DNA of 64,000 nt, from NCBI GenBank assembly GCA_000469685.2, contig LS997567.1, positions 12,732,153 through 12,796,152 on the forward strand. The letters are read 5' to 3'. Below are positions 11,223-21,361 of the stretch, one piece after another (the stretch's first letter is position 1; every line of letters begins with the position of its first letter). The notes beneath the pieces are model-generated. The model saw only the letters and a program-made list of their open reading frames with translations, was not told where the DNA came from and did not search any database. The DNA comes from Haemonchus contortus (taxonomy: Eukaryota; Nematoda; Chromadorea; Rhabditida; Trichostrongylidae). The position numbers and the translations under genes were made by a program.

Positions 11223-11561
11223 ATGTATTTTGAATACACATCTTACTGCTTCCGACATTTCACGATGTACCCTTCAGCTTCAACGCAGTTCCAATACGCA
11301 CCCCATCCCTTTGACTGTGCTACTTCTGTACCGACGCAACCTCCGTTAACGCAGTTCCAACCCGCACCGTTACCCTTGTACTATGCTTTTTCTACTTCAC
11401 CTACTCTACCGTTCCAACCCGTAGCGCTGCCTTCGCTCCAATCTACCCAGCCTGCCTCGATTCCCCCCTCTTCTCCATTACCTCGAAGCTCCCCTGAAGA
11501 TAGACTTGTTCCCGAGTCGGTAGGGTTGCCAAGTCCCGCTCCATTAGAAAGCCAACATTGA
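11223..11561 (+). CDS. Proline-rich open frame in fold-back core, doubtful
   Basis: An open frame of 112 codons is rich in P, S, T and Q, with repeated FQPAPLPL / FQPVALPS-type phrases spaced at about 20 residues. The repeat suggests either a low-complexity coding segment or a simple duplication in non-coding DNA. The start is not supported by a known family. A donor-flanked piece in another frame overlaps its end. Confidence 0.25.
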   Translation: MYFEYTSYCFRHFTMYPSASTQFQYAPHPFDCATSVPTQPPLTQFQPAPLPLYYAFSTSPTLPFQPVALPSLQSTQPASIPPSSPLPRSSPEDRLVPESVGLPSPAPLESQH

Positions 11562-11604
11562 ATTCACCGAGAACCAGTCAGTGCGGTTTATGGGGGAAAG
11601 GCAG
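11548..11604 (+). other. Exon-like piece B inside the fold-back element
   Basis: 57 bases between an acceptor-like ccattag and a strong donor (GTAAGTAAGT) translate to exactly 19 codons, KANIEFTENQSVRFMGERQ. The composition is more protein-like than its surroundings. Its phase does not join to piece A directly, so an intermediate exon or a different acceptor would be needed. Confidence 0.3.
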
Positions 11605-12077
11605 GTAAGTAAGTACAAAAAAAAAATCGGGTTTCATGCGCACGAACAAGTATGATGAAGTTTTTCGATGCATTCAGTGCAGAAGACCATTTGAGTTGTT
11701 TAATTATTATTTTTAAGATACTTCTTATTAGAAGAATTAGGCTTCTTTAGATTTTATTGGAATTTTTTTGTTGAAATTTCTATCATCTTGCATGGTAATA
11801 AAACTTTCAAAACCGAAGAGTATGAAAATTTTACGTTAAAAAACTACTTTTCTTGAAGTTTCATTTTCTCACTATTATCATCATTGCCATCACTCTCATA
11901 AATAAGTTAAGGCTAGTTACGATCAAGGGGAGGCGCGTAATTAAGATGAGGTTAGTCACTAATGAGGTCACTTCGCACCTCGGCGCGAAGTAATGTCAGT
12001 CGAGACTAACGTCCCACACTCGTAGATTTCATTGACATCCGGTAGGAACTCTGTTGTCACGATGCCACGGCCGTAGC

Positions 12078-12846
12078 CCCGTTCCATCTTAAAACCCAGA
12101 ATGCTAGCTCACGGGTTTTTTCAACACTTGAAGAAGGCATTCGGTTTTACTCACTGGAAACGATTGCAATAACTTCTATGGAAGGCACTTCACATGACGC
12201 GAGCACCATATGCATGGATTGTGTGATGGGGTAAAGAGAGACCATTCAAGGGTAATTAAAAACCAACAATGAAAGTGACTAATAGCTCGAGTGGGAATCG
12301 CAGAAACGCATTTTTGCACGAAGGATTTTCCCTAACACCGCGAAATATACACTGACACAGAGCTAGATCTTCAGCTAGGAAAAAGTAGAGAAAAAACACC
12401 CAAGGCAAGGTGGTGTGGTGAAATAGGAACGATATTGTTTCGTCGAGGCAAGAGGGACGCCGCGCGCGAAGGAATATAGCAGAATGCAGCAGCTGGTAAG
12501 AAATAGAGTAACAAACGAACTAATAGCAGAATCATGCCTAAAATAAGGATTGCACATCAATTGAGCTGTATGAAGAACGCCAGAGCTGTAATAACGGCGA
12601 AAGAATGGACCGCGACAGCCACGTGCGGCGAATCGATTACAGAAAACCGTTCCTACTGCCCGTCTTCCAAAGCAAGCTCCTAATAAGTATCATTGAGGTT
12701 GTGTTCAGCAATTACCTGAAGGGTAACTGTGATACTAATTCGAGTAACGTCTTCCATCGCTGATATTGCTACGCGGTTCTCCAGTCATCCGCTGTTCTGA
12801 TAACCGTTTGTTATGGACCTTGTTAGAATTATAGACTATGATGAAC
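12078..12846. other. No feature recognised
   Basis: No gene, repeat pair or motif was recognised between the fold-back element and the next TIR element. Confidence 0.4.
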
Positions 12847-13272
12847 GGTGAAAATGTAGTTGGGGGGTGCCAGCGCCCTTTTGTGCTCTGCGTCTCTTCA
12901 GTTCTTACCTAATCTAATCATCCTACCCATCCCGGAGGGGTGCATGTCGTTTGGAGCGATGGGCGGAGTCGCGCCGCCTCAAATGGGCGGCGCGACCCCG
13001 CTCATCGCGCCAAACGACCGCCTCCCATCCCGGAGCTCCTCCCATGCTAGAAGTTAGGGAAGGATCTCCGCGGTGGGTGAACCAAATGGATGTTCATTAC
13101 TTACTCCATCCCAGCTTTTTGCACGAGATAATCATCTCTCCCTCCCCGGAGCTCTTCCCCTAACTTTTAGAAGGGGAGAAATCCATTTCTGCAGATCTCT
13201 ATGCACTTTGCCGCCGGTGTCAGAGACGCAGAGCACAAAAAGGGCGCTGGCACCCCCAACTACATTTTCACC
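12847..13272. mobile_element. Short TIR element with ~50-bp ends
   Basis: The first about 50 bases (GGTGAAAATGTAGTTGGGGG, then GTGCCAGCGCCC and GTGCTCTGCGTCTCT) return inverted at 13220-13272, with only homopolymer-length differences. The 426-bp body is non-coding, has an internal G+C-rich palindromic stretch around 12955-13020 (gggcggagtcgcgccgcc and its inverse) and no transposase. It is a MITE or fold-back of unknown superfamily; flanking duplication is not evident. Confidence 0.7.
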
Positions 13273-13771
13273 TAAACTTTCTTTTAATATAGCATGAGCA
13301 TTGACTTATGTGTGTACTTGCTTGAATCTCTTCTTTCCTGAAATGGTACAGTTGGATTGGGGTAGGCCAACTTCCTCAGTGAAAGAGCTGATCAATCAGG
13401 CATATAACAAAGATGAGAAGGAACATTTCTAGTGCAATTTTTTAATCTTTCCCATCTATAAAATGCGGCTTGATTTCTCCCTCACTTCAAGGCTTACTAC
13501 TCAGAGTGTACTCTGAGAGATGCTTCTATCCACACTCATCGTGTATAATAAAACCGAGGGTCACTCATCGTATATTTTTAATCAGCCACACTGTTCACCA
13601 ACTTTATAGCTGTAAAGAGCCAGTAAAAAAGACTGAAATGGTGGCTGACCCGGAACGATCCAAATGCCGGTCTTCCTTCCCTAATATTAATCATATAAGA
13701 TTGGTGAGTAAATATCTCAGTGGTCTAACCTGGACTACTACGGCGCGCAGCATTAATTTGAAATTCAGGAA

Positions 13772-13870
13772 GAGCTACGGCCGTGGCCCTTCTTGAATGC
13801 CAGGAGGTCCCACAGCGAATGTCAGCAAAAGTGGGCAAAATGCCATGTACGAGACCTGTAGATTCGGTTG
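13772..13870 (+). repeat. Third copy of fold-back arm end
   Basis: GAGCTACGGCCGTGGC, GGTCCCACAGCGAATGT, CAAAATGCC and ACGAGACCTGTA appear in the same order and spacing as at 10573-10660 on the plus strand. Only about 100 bases are shared, so this is a fragment. The flanks, 13273-13771 and 13871-14103, show nothing recognisable. Confidence 0.6.
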
Positions 13871-14103
13871 GCTTCAAATATTACAAATTAATTTCGATCC
13901 GTTAAGATCAGGAAAAGTTGGCACGCAAAAGTGAAAGGGTGGAATGGAAGGACCGCAAAGAAAAACCAATTAAACGCAAAAGACGACATACTATAATGTA
14001 CCTTTTCGATCTCTTCGAATCATTGGTCAACAACGAACTACGTTAGCTTTTGAAACAATCAGCGGAATCTAAGAAATTGAACGTGTGATGAGGAAAACAA
14101 CGA

Positions 14104-14538
14104 GTGTTCAGCGTGGCAGGTACCCGAGAGCCTCTTTCGCCGCCTGAGCGCGGCTGTGAGGCTTTTTTGGTTCAGTGCCGTGATTTCTCTGGCACTGGAG
14201 CGCAGTACAGTTTGTGCGCCATTCTCATGAACGCACCACGTGATCCCTTAGCCAACCCCCACCGTTGGGCACCTTCTGCTCTGTACCGTAACTCGGGGAA
14301 AATAGTGAAAGCATACCAACTAATAGATAGGGCGCTTTCAGAGTCCAGACGTACATCGAAGACGCTGCGTTGCTACACACGTTGGCAGTGCGTTGACAGC
14401 GTTGGTCACTCGGCGGAAGGCTGTGGGTCCGGTATCTTCCCGGTCTACGGACTACATGAACACGGGTCCTTTAAATTCGCCTGGGTACGGTATTTTTCTG
14501 CCCTCGTCTGGCGCACTCTAGCCAAATCGAGTCTCTAA
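14104..14538 (+). CDS. Unrecognised ORF, 144 codons
   Basis: An open frame of 144 codons in locally G+C-richer DNA has no family I recognise, no membrane segment and several cysteines scattered without zinc-finger spacing. Its last 36 bases (ctggcgcactctagcc phrase) are repeated imperfectly at 14592-14630, just past the stop, so part of it is duplicated sequence. It could be a chance frame. Confidence 0.2.
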   Translation: MFSVAGTREPLSPPERGCEAFLVQCRDFSGTGAQYSLCAILMNAPRDPLANPHRWAPSALYRNSGKIVKAYQLIDRALSESRRTSKTLRCYTRWQCVDSVGHSAEGCGSGIFPVYGLHEHGSFKFAWVRYFSALVWRTLAKSSL

Positions 14539-14641
14539 CTGCTGTGCTTGTCTGACTGGTGAGGCCAGTGCTGAATCAACGGCTCGACTACCTTCGTCTG
14601 GCGCACTCCTGCCATGTTGGTCTTTAACCCACTGACGACAC

Positions 14642-14709
14642 CTTGACGCGCATGCGCGTCAAGCCTTGCAGACCGCGAGGGACCGAGTGACGCGCATGCG
14701 CGTCAAGGT
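14642..14709. repeat. Two CG-rich perfect palindromes
   Basis: CTTGACGCGCATGCGCGTCAAG at 14642-14663 (22 bases, quoted here as the half-site CTTGACGCGCA and its inverse) is a perfect palindrome. A second copy of the inner 20 bases lies at 14689-14708. The copies are separated by about 25 bases. No coding sequence covers them. Confidence 0.8.
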
Positions 14710-14967
14710 TTTGTTACCACTCCTTTTTTGCGAGATCGCAACTTTTTGGAATTTTTCTGTGTTTATTCAATAGACAAAACATTATGACTCCTACAAACAA
14801 CGTGGTCCATGATCGGAGCAAATATGTTTAATCCAGCAAAGATTTTCCAAACCTTGTAAAAGCCTCACCTGATACTGAACTTTGACGTCTTTTTCAGAAC
14901 AAATACATAAGTAAATCATACAAGTAATTATAAGTAATTAGTAACAAGGCACAACAACTTCAAGAGA

Positions 14968-15396
14968 TTACGTTTCTACGAGACAGGACTTGTGTTTTTT
15001 ATCGAAACAATCAATCCAAAATAATTTTCTGAACCTACTGCAACGTGTGTTAACCCTTTTTGTTTTCGATGCCCTAGGAAATCCTTGCTCTTTGGACATT
15101 GCTGCGTAACACTCTACACTCCTCATCCTTTTAATTCCTTTCAGACCTCCAGGTACCTCCTCCAACACATGTCGCATGGAGTGACAATGATGACTCAAAG
15201 TGTAGCCATAATCAACGTTTAGCAGAGATTGGACCACTTCTAGTTTGAAGCCATTATTCCTGATATTCTTCACCACATCTTTGCACAGCTTCCAAGCGTT
15301 CACAACTCCAGCCATTCTATAGGTGTTGCTTTCGAGATGTTCCTTGTCGTTGATTTCATAAGAATTTACAGTTGGCCAGGCGACTATGTGGCGCAC
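14968..15396 (-). CDS. Unrecognised minus-strand ORF, up to 142 codons
   Basis: The minus frame is open for 142 codons; the first in-frame start is GTG, so the true N-terminus may be spliced or lie elsewhere. It reads like genuine protein: mixed hydrophobic/charged helices, a central HHCHSMRHVLEE stretch, and a basic C-terminus with SKTKRVNTRCSRFRK and FWIDCFDKKHKSC. Histidines and cysteines are enriched in the second half but not in a known finger spacing. It may be a host exon or a fragment of an unlisted transposase. The flanks 14710-14967 and 15400-15903 hold nothing recognised. Confidence 0.35.
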   Translation of the reverse strand: MRHIVAWPTVNSYEINDKEHLESNTYRMAGVVNAWKLCKDVVKNIRNNGFKLEVVQSLLNVDYGYTLSHHCHSMRHVLEEVPGGLKGIKRMRSVECYAAMSKEQGFPRASKTKRVNTRCSRFRKLFWIDCFDKKHKSCLVET

Positions 15397-15903
15397 GACT
15401 TGTCTGCACTTGTCTTAGCGAGGCAGTGGAAATTCACATATTCCAGGTTTCACTAATAGCAGGCAAAATTTCTTGCTACCCCCAGTTCTCCCTTTCCTAC
15501 AGCCTTCTAGGCCTCTAGGTGGCAATTTCCTGTCTTTGCTTACTTTACCCTGAGAACGCTCAAGAAAGTAGCAAAAGGTTAGGATGTTCTAAGAAATGCA
15601 TTTTGGGGGTTGTGGAAACTTAGGAACTCGCATCTAGTTATCGCGCACCTATTGCAAAGAGTCCTAATTAGATGCGAATATTGAAATGTTATAGTACTGC
15701 TCCTATACCTCTATCAATTGTGTAAAAAATAAATAATTGTAGGGAATAGTAAGAAAGTGATGCGTCCAGAGAAAAATGTTACAAATCAATCAAATTTGTG
15801 TATCAGATGTCAGATGAATAGATGGCATCGTGTTAAGAAGTTTGTAAAAAGTCCTCAAATACCGTTGGGCGGGAGAATTCACCGTTTTTACAGAGCTTTC
15901 CTT

Positions 15904-16430
15904 TAAAGGCACGGTTCACGAAAAAATGGTTTCGGAGATTTGCACATGGTTCGAATTCGACGCCCCCTCTGATACCATTTGTGCAGGAATGAGGTCGAAA
16001 ACGGTCTGGATAGGGCACAATAAGGGGCCGGAGAGTGAGCCACGGTCACCCTCCGCCCCTCGCTAGGCTGACTACGAAATCTAATTGCAGTTCACCACTT
16101 TCGCATTGGAGCGAAGTTGGTGAAAAATCGATAAGCTGGTTGGAAAATTGCCAGGTTCAAGACTGTAGTCTGAATCAGCTGTTTGGGTGTGTTGTCTGCT
16201 ATTGCAGACACTGCCTCGCCTTCGTGCACTCGCCCGAACACTCCTTTAACCGCCGTTCTTTTAATGCGAAACTCGTCCAACCCCCCTTTCCAGCTCTTTT
16301 TTGACCCTTTCTATTTCTTTTTGTTCATCGTTTTTTTGCGTTTTTTTGTTGTTATCGCTTTATTTTAGAGTAGTCCTATCAATTCCCGTCAAAAAAGGTA
16401 CCCTAAATTTATCGTGAACGGTGCCTTTGA
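15904..16430. mobile_element. TIR element, family A, copy 2
   Basis: It starts AAAGGCACGGTTCACGAA and ends with the inverse of CAAAGGCACCGTTCACGAT (16411-16430), the ends defined for family A. The body is 527 bp and non-coding; a stretch around 16185-16300 appears open on both strands only because of composition. No transposase motif. Confidence 0.7.
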
Positions 16431-18176
16431 GACCAACTTCAGCACTATGAGGAGAGGTCATTAGAACCAAAAAAGCACCAATCCATTCCATAGTATTTAT
16501 TCGATACGTACCAGTTCTTTCACTTTCCAACCTTTACACTTCTCCGAAATACTTTACGGCTTAGGAACTTCATACCGCAAGATCCTGCCATGCACAATCT
16601 TGCTCAACGCACCTACTTCACACAATCTCCCTCAACGCATCTACTTCCAGTACTGCAACCCTCATTCTATTAAGGTTCATATCTCTAAATATTTATTCCT
16701 CGTCGCTATCACTGATATACATCCAGTCGATAGACCAATCACGAAGTCGGCCGCATCGAAGCATCTCAGTCCGTTGCAGCGCCTATTTCAACCTTTACAC
16801 ATGCTATACACATAATTCCTGCTCGAAAACATGCTTTTTTGCTATAGGCGCCGGGCTTTCTTACTGCTGCTATCATTATACATCTTCAAAACTTCATCTT
16901 TCACTCGCTCGTGAAAGATGTGGACAGCATGATAGGCGTCAAGGTGCACGACTACTACAGCAACACCAGACAATACTCAATTTAGGATCAAAATTGTGAG
17001 CTAAGAGCAAAACTGAAACACAAAATAAATTAATACTACGGATGTGGCCACTACCTTCCACGACAGGAATAGGCGGGAGTACAAAGATTAAAATGTAATA
17101 GGATATGAAGTATTATACAAGAACTACTTACGAGATGCTGACAGAAATACATAGTGTCGGTTCCCTTCTCAAATCACACCAGGATTGTGATGCGAAATGC
17201 TCACGATAACTGGTGTAAATCTAGAAAGAAAAACCAGCTTATTTGAAAACTGAATTGCTCCACAACAGCGACTGCAGCAATTGAAATGAATTAGTAGGTG
17301 GTAGCAGCAGTAGGATGAAATCAGAGCAATACTTGACGAATTCGGCAGCAGAAATCAGAGGAGTAAGCGCTCAGTCGAATGATGTAGTGAATAGCGAGGT
17401 AGCGGCGTGCAAGACCATCGGCACCCCAGCTCATTTTTTGGGGTACGTTCATCACCCTCGCAGGGTAGGGAGGCCTCCCCTTCCAGGGTGGGGAGTCAAT
17501 GGGGTCGGGCTTCTCTGAACTCTCGCTAAGGTAAGGTTGCCGAGGCAAACATCACATGATCCTCGAGGGCTGTCGATTCTTCACCTGTTTATAGGAGAAA
17601 ACTTTGCTCCATTGCAACTATCTTGACCCAGAACGAAGGCAAAAGCCCCATTTGAACGTTCGCGCCCTTCGCAAACATTTCCTTGGGAAACTCTCTCCTT
17701 CCCCACCCTGGGCGTTAAGCATACGACCCATAATCACGCCCTTGCACTGGACGACACCAGTGTGCCGTGCAATGGACTAGTGTACTTTAGTGTACAGTAT
17801 TCCGACTGTGTCCTTACATTAGTCGCATTAAGCTCAGACAGAGTAATATCCGCATCACAAGATCGTTATTCGTTGCAATAGTCACGAACAATGCATTAAT
17901 TCCATTGTTATTACCTACGAGTGTCGACAGTAACTCTACAAATTCATTTTATATCCTTGTAATATCCTTTGTTTATCAACAAGGAGAAAACGCCTACACC
18001 ACATTATCGCGATCTTCTCAACAGTTGTCTGACTAGCAGGAGAGCTCCTGTGATACTTATCGTCAGGCACACGTAGTGAACTGTATGACAGTAACACGAA
18101 AAATAACGCATACGACATCAGCTACCACCCATGAATCTTCTTTGCTGTTTGCTTCCCCCATATAACAACACCTCAC
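16431..18176. other. No feature recognised over 1.7 kb
   Basis: No motif-bearing frame, repeat pair or splice chain could be supported. A small hairpin (cactcgctcgtgaaagatg) lies near 16910, and G+C-rich text near 17440-17500 contains two near-mirror blocks (ctcccc/ggggag). The part nearest 17.7-18.1 kb may be decayed 3' non-coding DNA of a Ty3 relative, by its position before the block at 18.18 kb. Confidence 0.3.
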
Positions 18177-18260
18177 TTCTTTATCTACTCTTCGGCTCGA
18201 GAACGCCTCTTTATCTACTCTTCGGCTCGAGGACGAGCCCGATTTCCGAAGGAATGGCAA
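18177..18260 (+). repeat. Ty3 3'-end remnant with 30-bp tandem duplication
   Basis: ctttatctactcttcggctcgag occurs twice head to tail (about 18178-18206 and 18208-18232). The second copy continues into CTCGAGGACGAGC and GGAATGG, matching the block that precedes the 3' LTR of Ty3 element 1 (9950-9978). No LTR follows, so it is a relic. Confidence 0.5.
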
Positions 18261-18454
18261 CATATAATAGCTGCCTCGGATTTCTAGCCTAGCGGTTTCA
18301 ATCTGTTGTTTATTCTTCTACAGCGATGTAACCACAAGCACAATATGTGACAGTCTCCTATCTTTCATGTCCTCATTTCATTATCCACACATGGCACCTA
18401 TGTCACACTAGACATTTCACACTTTCGACAAAGTCATGTCTCTGGAGAATCTCT

Positions 18455-18880
18455 ATGCCATATGAGAGTCGCAAGCGGAAATTCATAACTCCTGTCCCAC
18501 TAGGCCTGGAGCATTTTGGTCGGATTATAGGCGCCATGATGAGGACGCTTATGGTGAGTGGCAGGACCAGACTCCGCCCACAGGGGGTGGGATTTCGCCA
18601 TATAAGTGTTTGAGCGGAAATTCACAACTCCTGTTCCCGTGGGCCTAGAGCGTTCGAATTTGGCAGGAGTATAGGAGCCAGGATGGAAAAATTTATGGGA
18701 GGTGGCATAACCAGGCTTTGCCTACGGGGGGAGAGCTTGCGCAAAAAATGTTGATCTGGGATTAGAGCGCTCAAGTTTGTTAGTAATACAGGAGACAGGA
18801 TGGGAATACTTATGGCAGGTGGCAGGGCAAGACTCCTCCAGGAGCGGAGCGTTGCGTACGTAAAATGAGCGTGTTCACAG
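18455..18880 (+). repeat. Modular ~140-bp repeats, plus-strand arm
   Basis: Two to three degenerate units share GGAAATTCAYAACTCCTGT, GGCCTRGAGC, GGAGWATAGG, CAGGATGG and ACCAGACTCCGCCC-type phrases at matching intervals. The same units appear inverted at 19560-19852. The pair flanks and interrupts the LTR of Ty3 element 2. No protein is encoded. Confidence 0.65.
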
Positions 18881-19263
18881 CGAATTTGCGCACTCATGCT
18901 GAAAAAAAAAGAGGAAATGAATAAATTTGCTTAAACACACATGGGCAGAAATTCGCTCATAATGGCCGGGGCGCTCACGAAAAGTGTCATGTGTGGATGT
19001 GTGCGTGTGGTTAGTCTGTCAAGTCATGCATCAGCTTGAAACGGCCGTCAGGATTTCGTCAGTCATGCAGTCACGCCCAAGAATCGACGGTATAAAAGCT
19101 GCCGTTTCTTGGCATGGAAGTCGTCGTCGTCGTGATTGTCACCATGGCCACTAAGCTACTCGCGGACCCATCGTCGTGGCTGTTCACGCCAACTCGTCCT
19201 AGTCCCCCTCTCCTCTCTCCTAATCTCTATTGTATATTAGTATGTAAACATGTATATAGATAT

Positions 19264-19345
19264 ACCAGTCGGGCCGCCCGGCTAACGCCGGGCTTCCCTC
19301 CTTCTTATGGTATCGCCCGGCTTCGCCGGGCGGTTCTCCTTCCTG
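19264..19345. repeat. GCCCGGC hairpin repeat, copy 1
   Basis: ACCAGTCGGGCCGCCCGGCTAACGCCGGGC begins the unit (shown as ACCAGTCGGGCC then GCCCGGCTAACGCCGGGC), followed 25 bases later by a second hairpin GCCCGGCTTCGCCGGGC. Copies occur at about 26598-26650 (inverted) and 50511-50585. Confidence 0.7.
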
Positions 19346-19559
19346 TGAGAAATTTGCTATGCGTTAATAACTTTTCGTATTCTCCTTTTTCCTTGAAAGC
19401 TCTACACCCTCAGTATTAGCTCTGAATTGGGAGCGATTTTTCTGTAAGCTATCTTCGCTGTGTCAGGTAAGAGCACCGTATGATATCACAAAGGCAATTA
19501 TTCAGAGAAAAAAAGGACAGATTGGCTGAAGAAGCGTTCCTCCGTGAAATTTTCGTGCA

Positions 19560-19852
19560 ATTATAATACTTTGAACGCCCTATGGTCAAATTGTCAATTT
19601 TCGCGCAAGCCCCGCCCCTGTGGGTGAGGTCCCTTCCTGCCACCTATGCTAAGTGCTCCCATCTTGTTGCCTGTACTCTTACCAAGTTTGAACGGTCTAG
19701 GGCCAAATCGAAAATTTTGGCGAGATCCCCGTCCCCTTTGGGCGGAGTCTGGTCCTGCTACCCACTTAAGTGTGCCCATCCTGCCGCCTGTACTCCTACC
19801 AAATTTGAACGCTTTCGATCCACGGGGACAGGAGTTATGAATTTCCGGTCAG
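19560..19852 (-). repeat. Modular ~140-bp repeats, minus-strand arm
   Basis: Reverse-complementing this stretch gives the same ordered phrases as 18455-18880 (ATAACTCCTGTCCCCGTGG, TTTGGTAGGAGTACAGG, CAGGATGGG, ACCAGACTCCGCCC). It ends against the ACACAT microsatellite. Confidence 0.65.
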
Positions 19853-19922
19853 ACATACACATACACATACACATACACGTACACATACACATACACACAC
19901 ATACACATACACACACCAACAG
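19853..19922. repeat. (ACACAT)n microsatellite
   Basis: About 70 bases of ACACAT/ACAC repeats with occasional substitutions adjoin the inverted modular repeat. Confidence 0.95.
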
Positions 19923-20017
19923 ACACTTAGCCGATTATATAAGTAGGATGTCCACACAGAAGCAACCCTTGATTCCGCAAACACTCGGGTTAGCCCTCGT
20001 TAACCTATAACTTGATA

Positions 20018-21361
20018 AGGAGATCTCAGGGAGATGAGTTTTTTCCGGGGAGGGACAACTAGAATCCGACAAACTATAGCAACTACTTCTCCTAATTTTA
20101 TCAATAACCTTTCCCCCCCCCCCCCCCCGCCTATCTATGAAGTATACGGTAGCGTGTACAATCTATGTAGTATACGGTTGCGTATACGATCTTTTAGGGG
20201 TCAAAATTAGGTGCATTCATTAAGAGCACTTCACCACTGATTGTAATGTGGCGAGCCACGCATGATCACCTAAAACATAGTGAATCACGGTTCTGGTGAT
20301 AAGTCCCCTATTATTCATAACGGCCTACCAAAGTGCAATATAACCCAATAAATGTGCCCCCATTATTAACTAGGCAAATTGTTTTTCCCCTAACTGAGGT
20401 TAGCGCGTCACACGTGAGTGGTACGTAGAGAACCTCGTTGTCCCCGGGGAATCTGAGAGTTTTTTTAAAGACGATTTCAAGCAGAGCGCTTTGCTACCGC
20501 GCCTACAGATAAACCCATTTGAGACCTTAAATTAAACTAGAAACTAACCATATAATTTATTCCTCAATCCGTTAATTAAAGGACCCAGTCGTCATAGAGA
20601 TGTCTCTTTCACTGCTACCAGCTCCTGCATTAATGCAAACAAGAGCAAGTAGTCTGCGCTAGCTTGGCCAATGAGGAGTAACTACTCTCAAAGCCTCTTT
20701 CTTTTGTCCATGAGATACGGTAGATCGATGCATTCGAGGATTACAATTTATGAGCAGTGGTTACACTACTACCAAACTCTGACGCATCCAATTGAGATCA
20801 CCCATCTCGCATTACAAGTTATGAAGAAATTTAGTGATGGCCGACGGGCTGTTCACGGACTACAAGCAGAGAGTCTACAACTCAGTGGCGCTTCCCACTT
20901 CAGTTTAATGAGCACCATAGGTGTGCCACTAATCGTAGGTGGATTGTCGGGAGAGATCAACTCGCAACATTTGCACTCATTACACGCTGGAAATCCATTG
21001 GACAAAATACATGTTACACTGTAACGGCCATGACATCTACTACGCACTACTATACAAACCGCCCTGAATACGGGCATCACCAATCTAAACTCTTCCTCTG
21101 CATCAAAGGTGCTCAATTTCGACTTCAGCCACCGACCTGAAACCCCATCCACAGTTGTGAGTTCTTCATTCTACTGCTAATGTACTCAACTTTACCTAGG
21201 TATACTCACCTTCACCTCACCAAGAGATGAAGGTGACCTCTTCCAAACCAACCTTTGCCCACTAGAATCCATTTTTGACTGACTCGTTCTACACCATTGC
21301 ACCTCCATTAATATAGTCTATTGATAATAACCAGGATTCCCATTGCTCAAACAGGATGTAG
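20018..21361 (+). other. Leader of Ty3 element 2
   Basis: Non-coding. It shares with the element 1 leader the primer-site region, a long C run (20108-20124), TATACGG..CGTATAC boxes at about 20150 and 20170, the CCCAGTCG..GAGATNTCTCTTT block (20580) and the ggctgttcac segment. It is about 900 bp shorter than the element 1 leader, so one of them carries indels. Confidence 0.55.

Larger units (their letters stand above)
10574..12077. mobile_element. Fold-back element with ~300-bp inverted arms
   Basis: The left arm 10574-10890 and right arm 11792-12077 are inverted copies. Anchors are GGCTACG..CATGGCATC at the outside, GACGTTAGTCTCGACTGACA in the middle and CTTCGGTTTT..TATTACCAT at the inside. 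Divergence includes small indels. No transposase is present. The 900-bp core carries two exon-like pieces with strong splice sites and a proline-rich open frame. A third, partial arm copy lies at 13772-13870. The size of the arms recalls Mutator-like or Foldback elements, but no terminal duplication was found. Confidence 0.7.
19017..20017 (+). repeat. 5' LTR of Ty3 element 2, interrupted
   Basis: The LTR starts TGTCAAGTCATGC at 19017, with homologous text to the element 1 LTR (catcagctt, gtataaaagctgcc TATA region at about 19090) and runs to about 19263. It resumes at about 19975 (ccgcaaacactcggg) and ends ACCTATAACTTGATA at 20017, followed by the primer-site homologue. The intervening 700 bp is foreign repeat sequence (hairpin unit, inverted modular repeats, microsatellite). 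Confidence 0.7.

Noticed and set aside
16035..16368. Overlapping open frames on both strands at 16.0-16.4 kb
   Set aside because: They lie inside family A copy 2 and have no protein-like motif; openness follows from composition.
17315..17548. Open frames over G+C-rich text at 17.3-17.55 kb
   Set aside because: Both strands are open, no motif is present, and the near-mirror GGGGAG/CTCCCC blocks account for composition.
19594..19840. Open frames on both strands at 19.6-19.9 kb
   Set aside because: These are the modular inverted repeat; the frame repeats because the DNA unit repeats.
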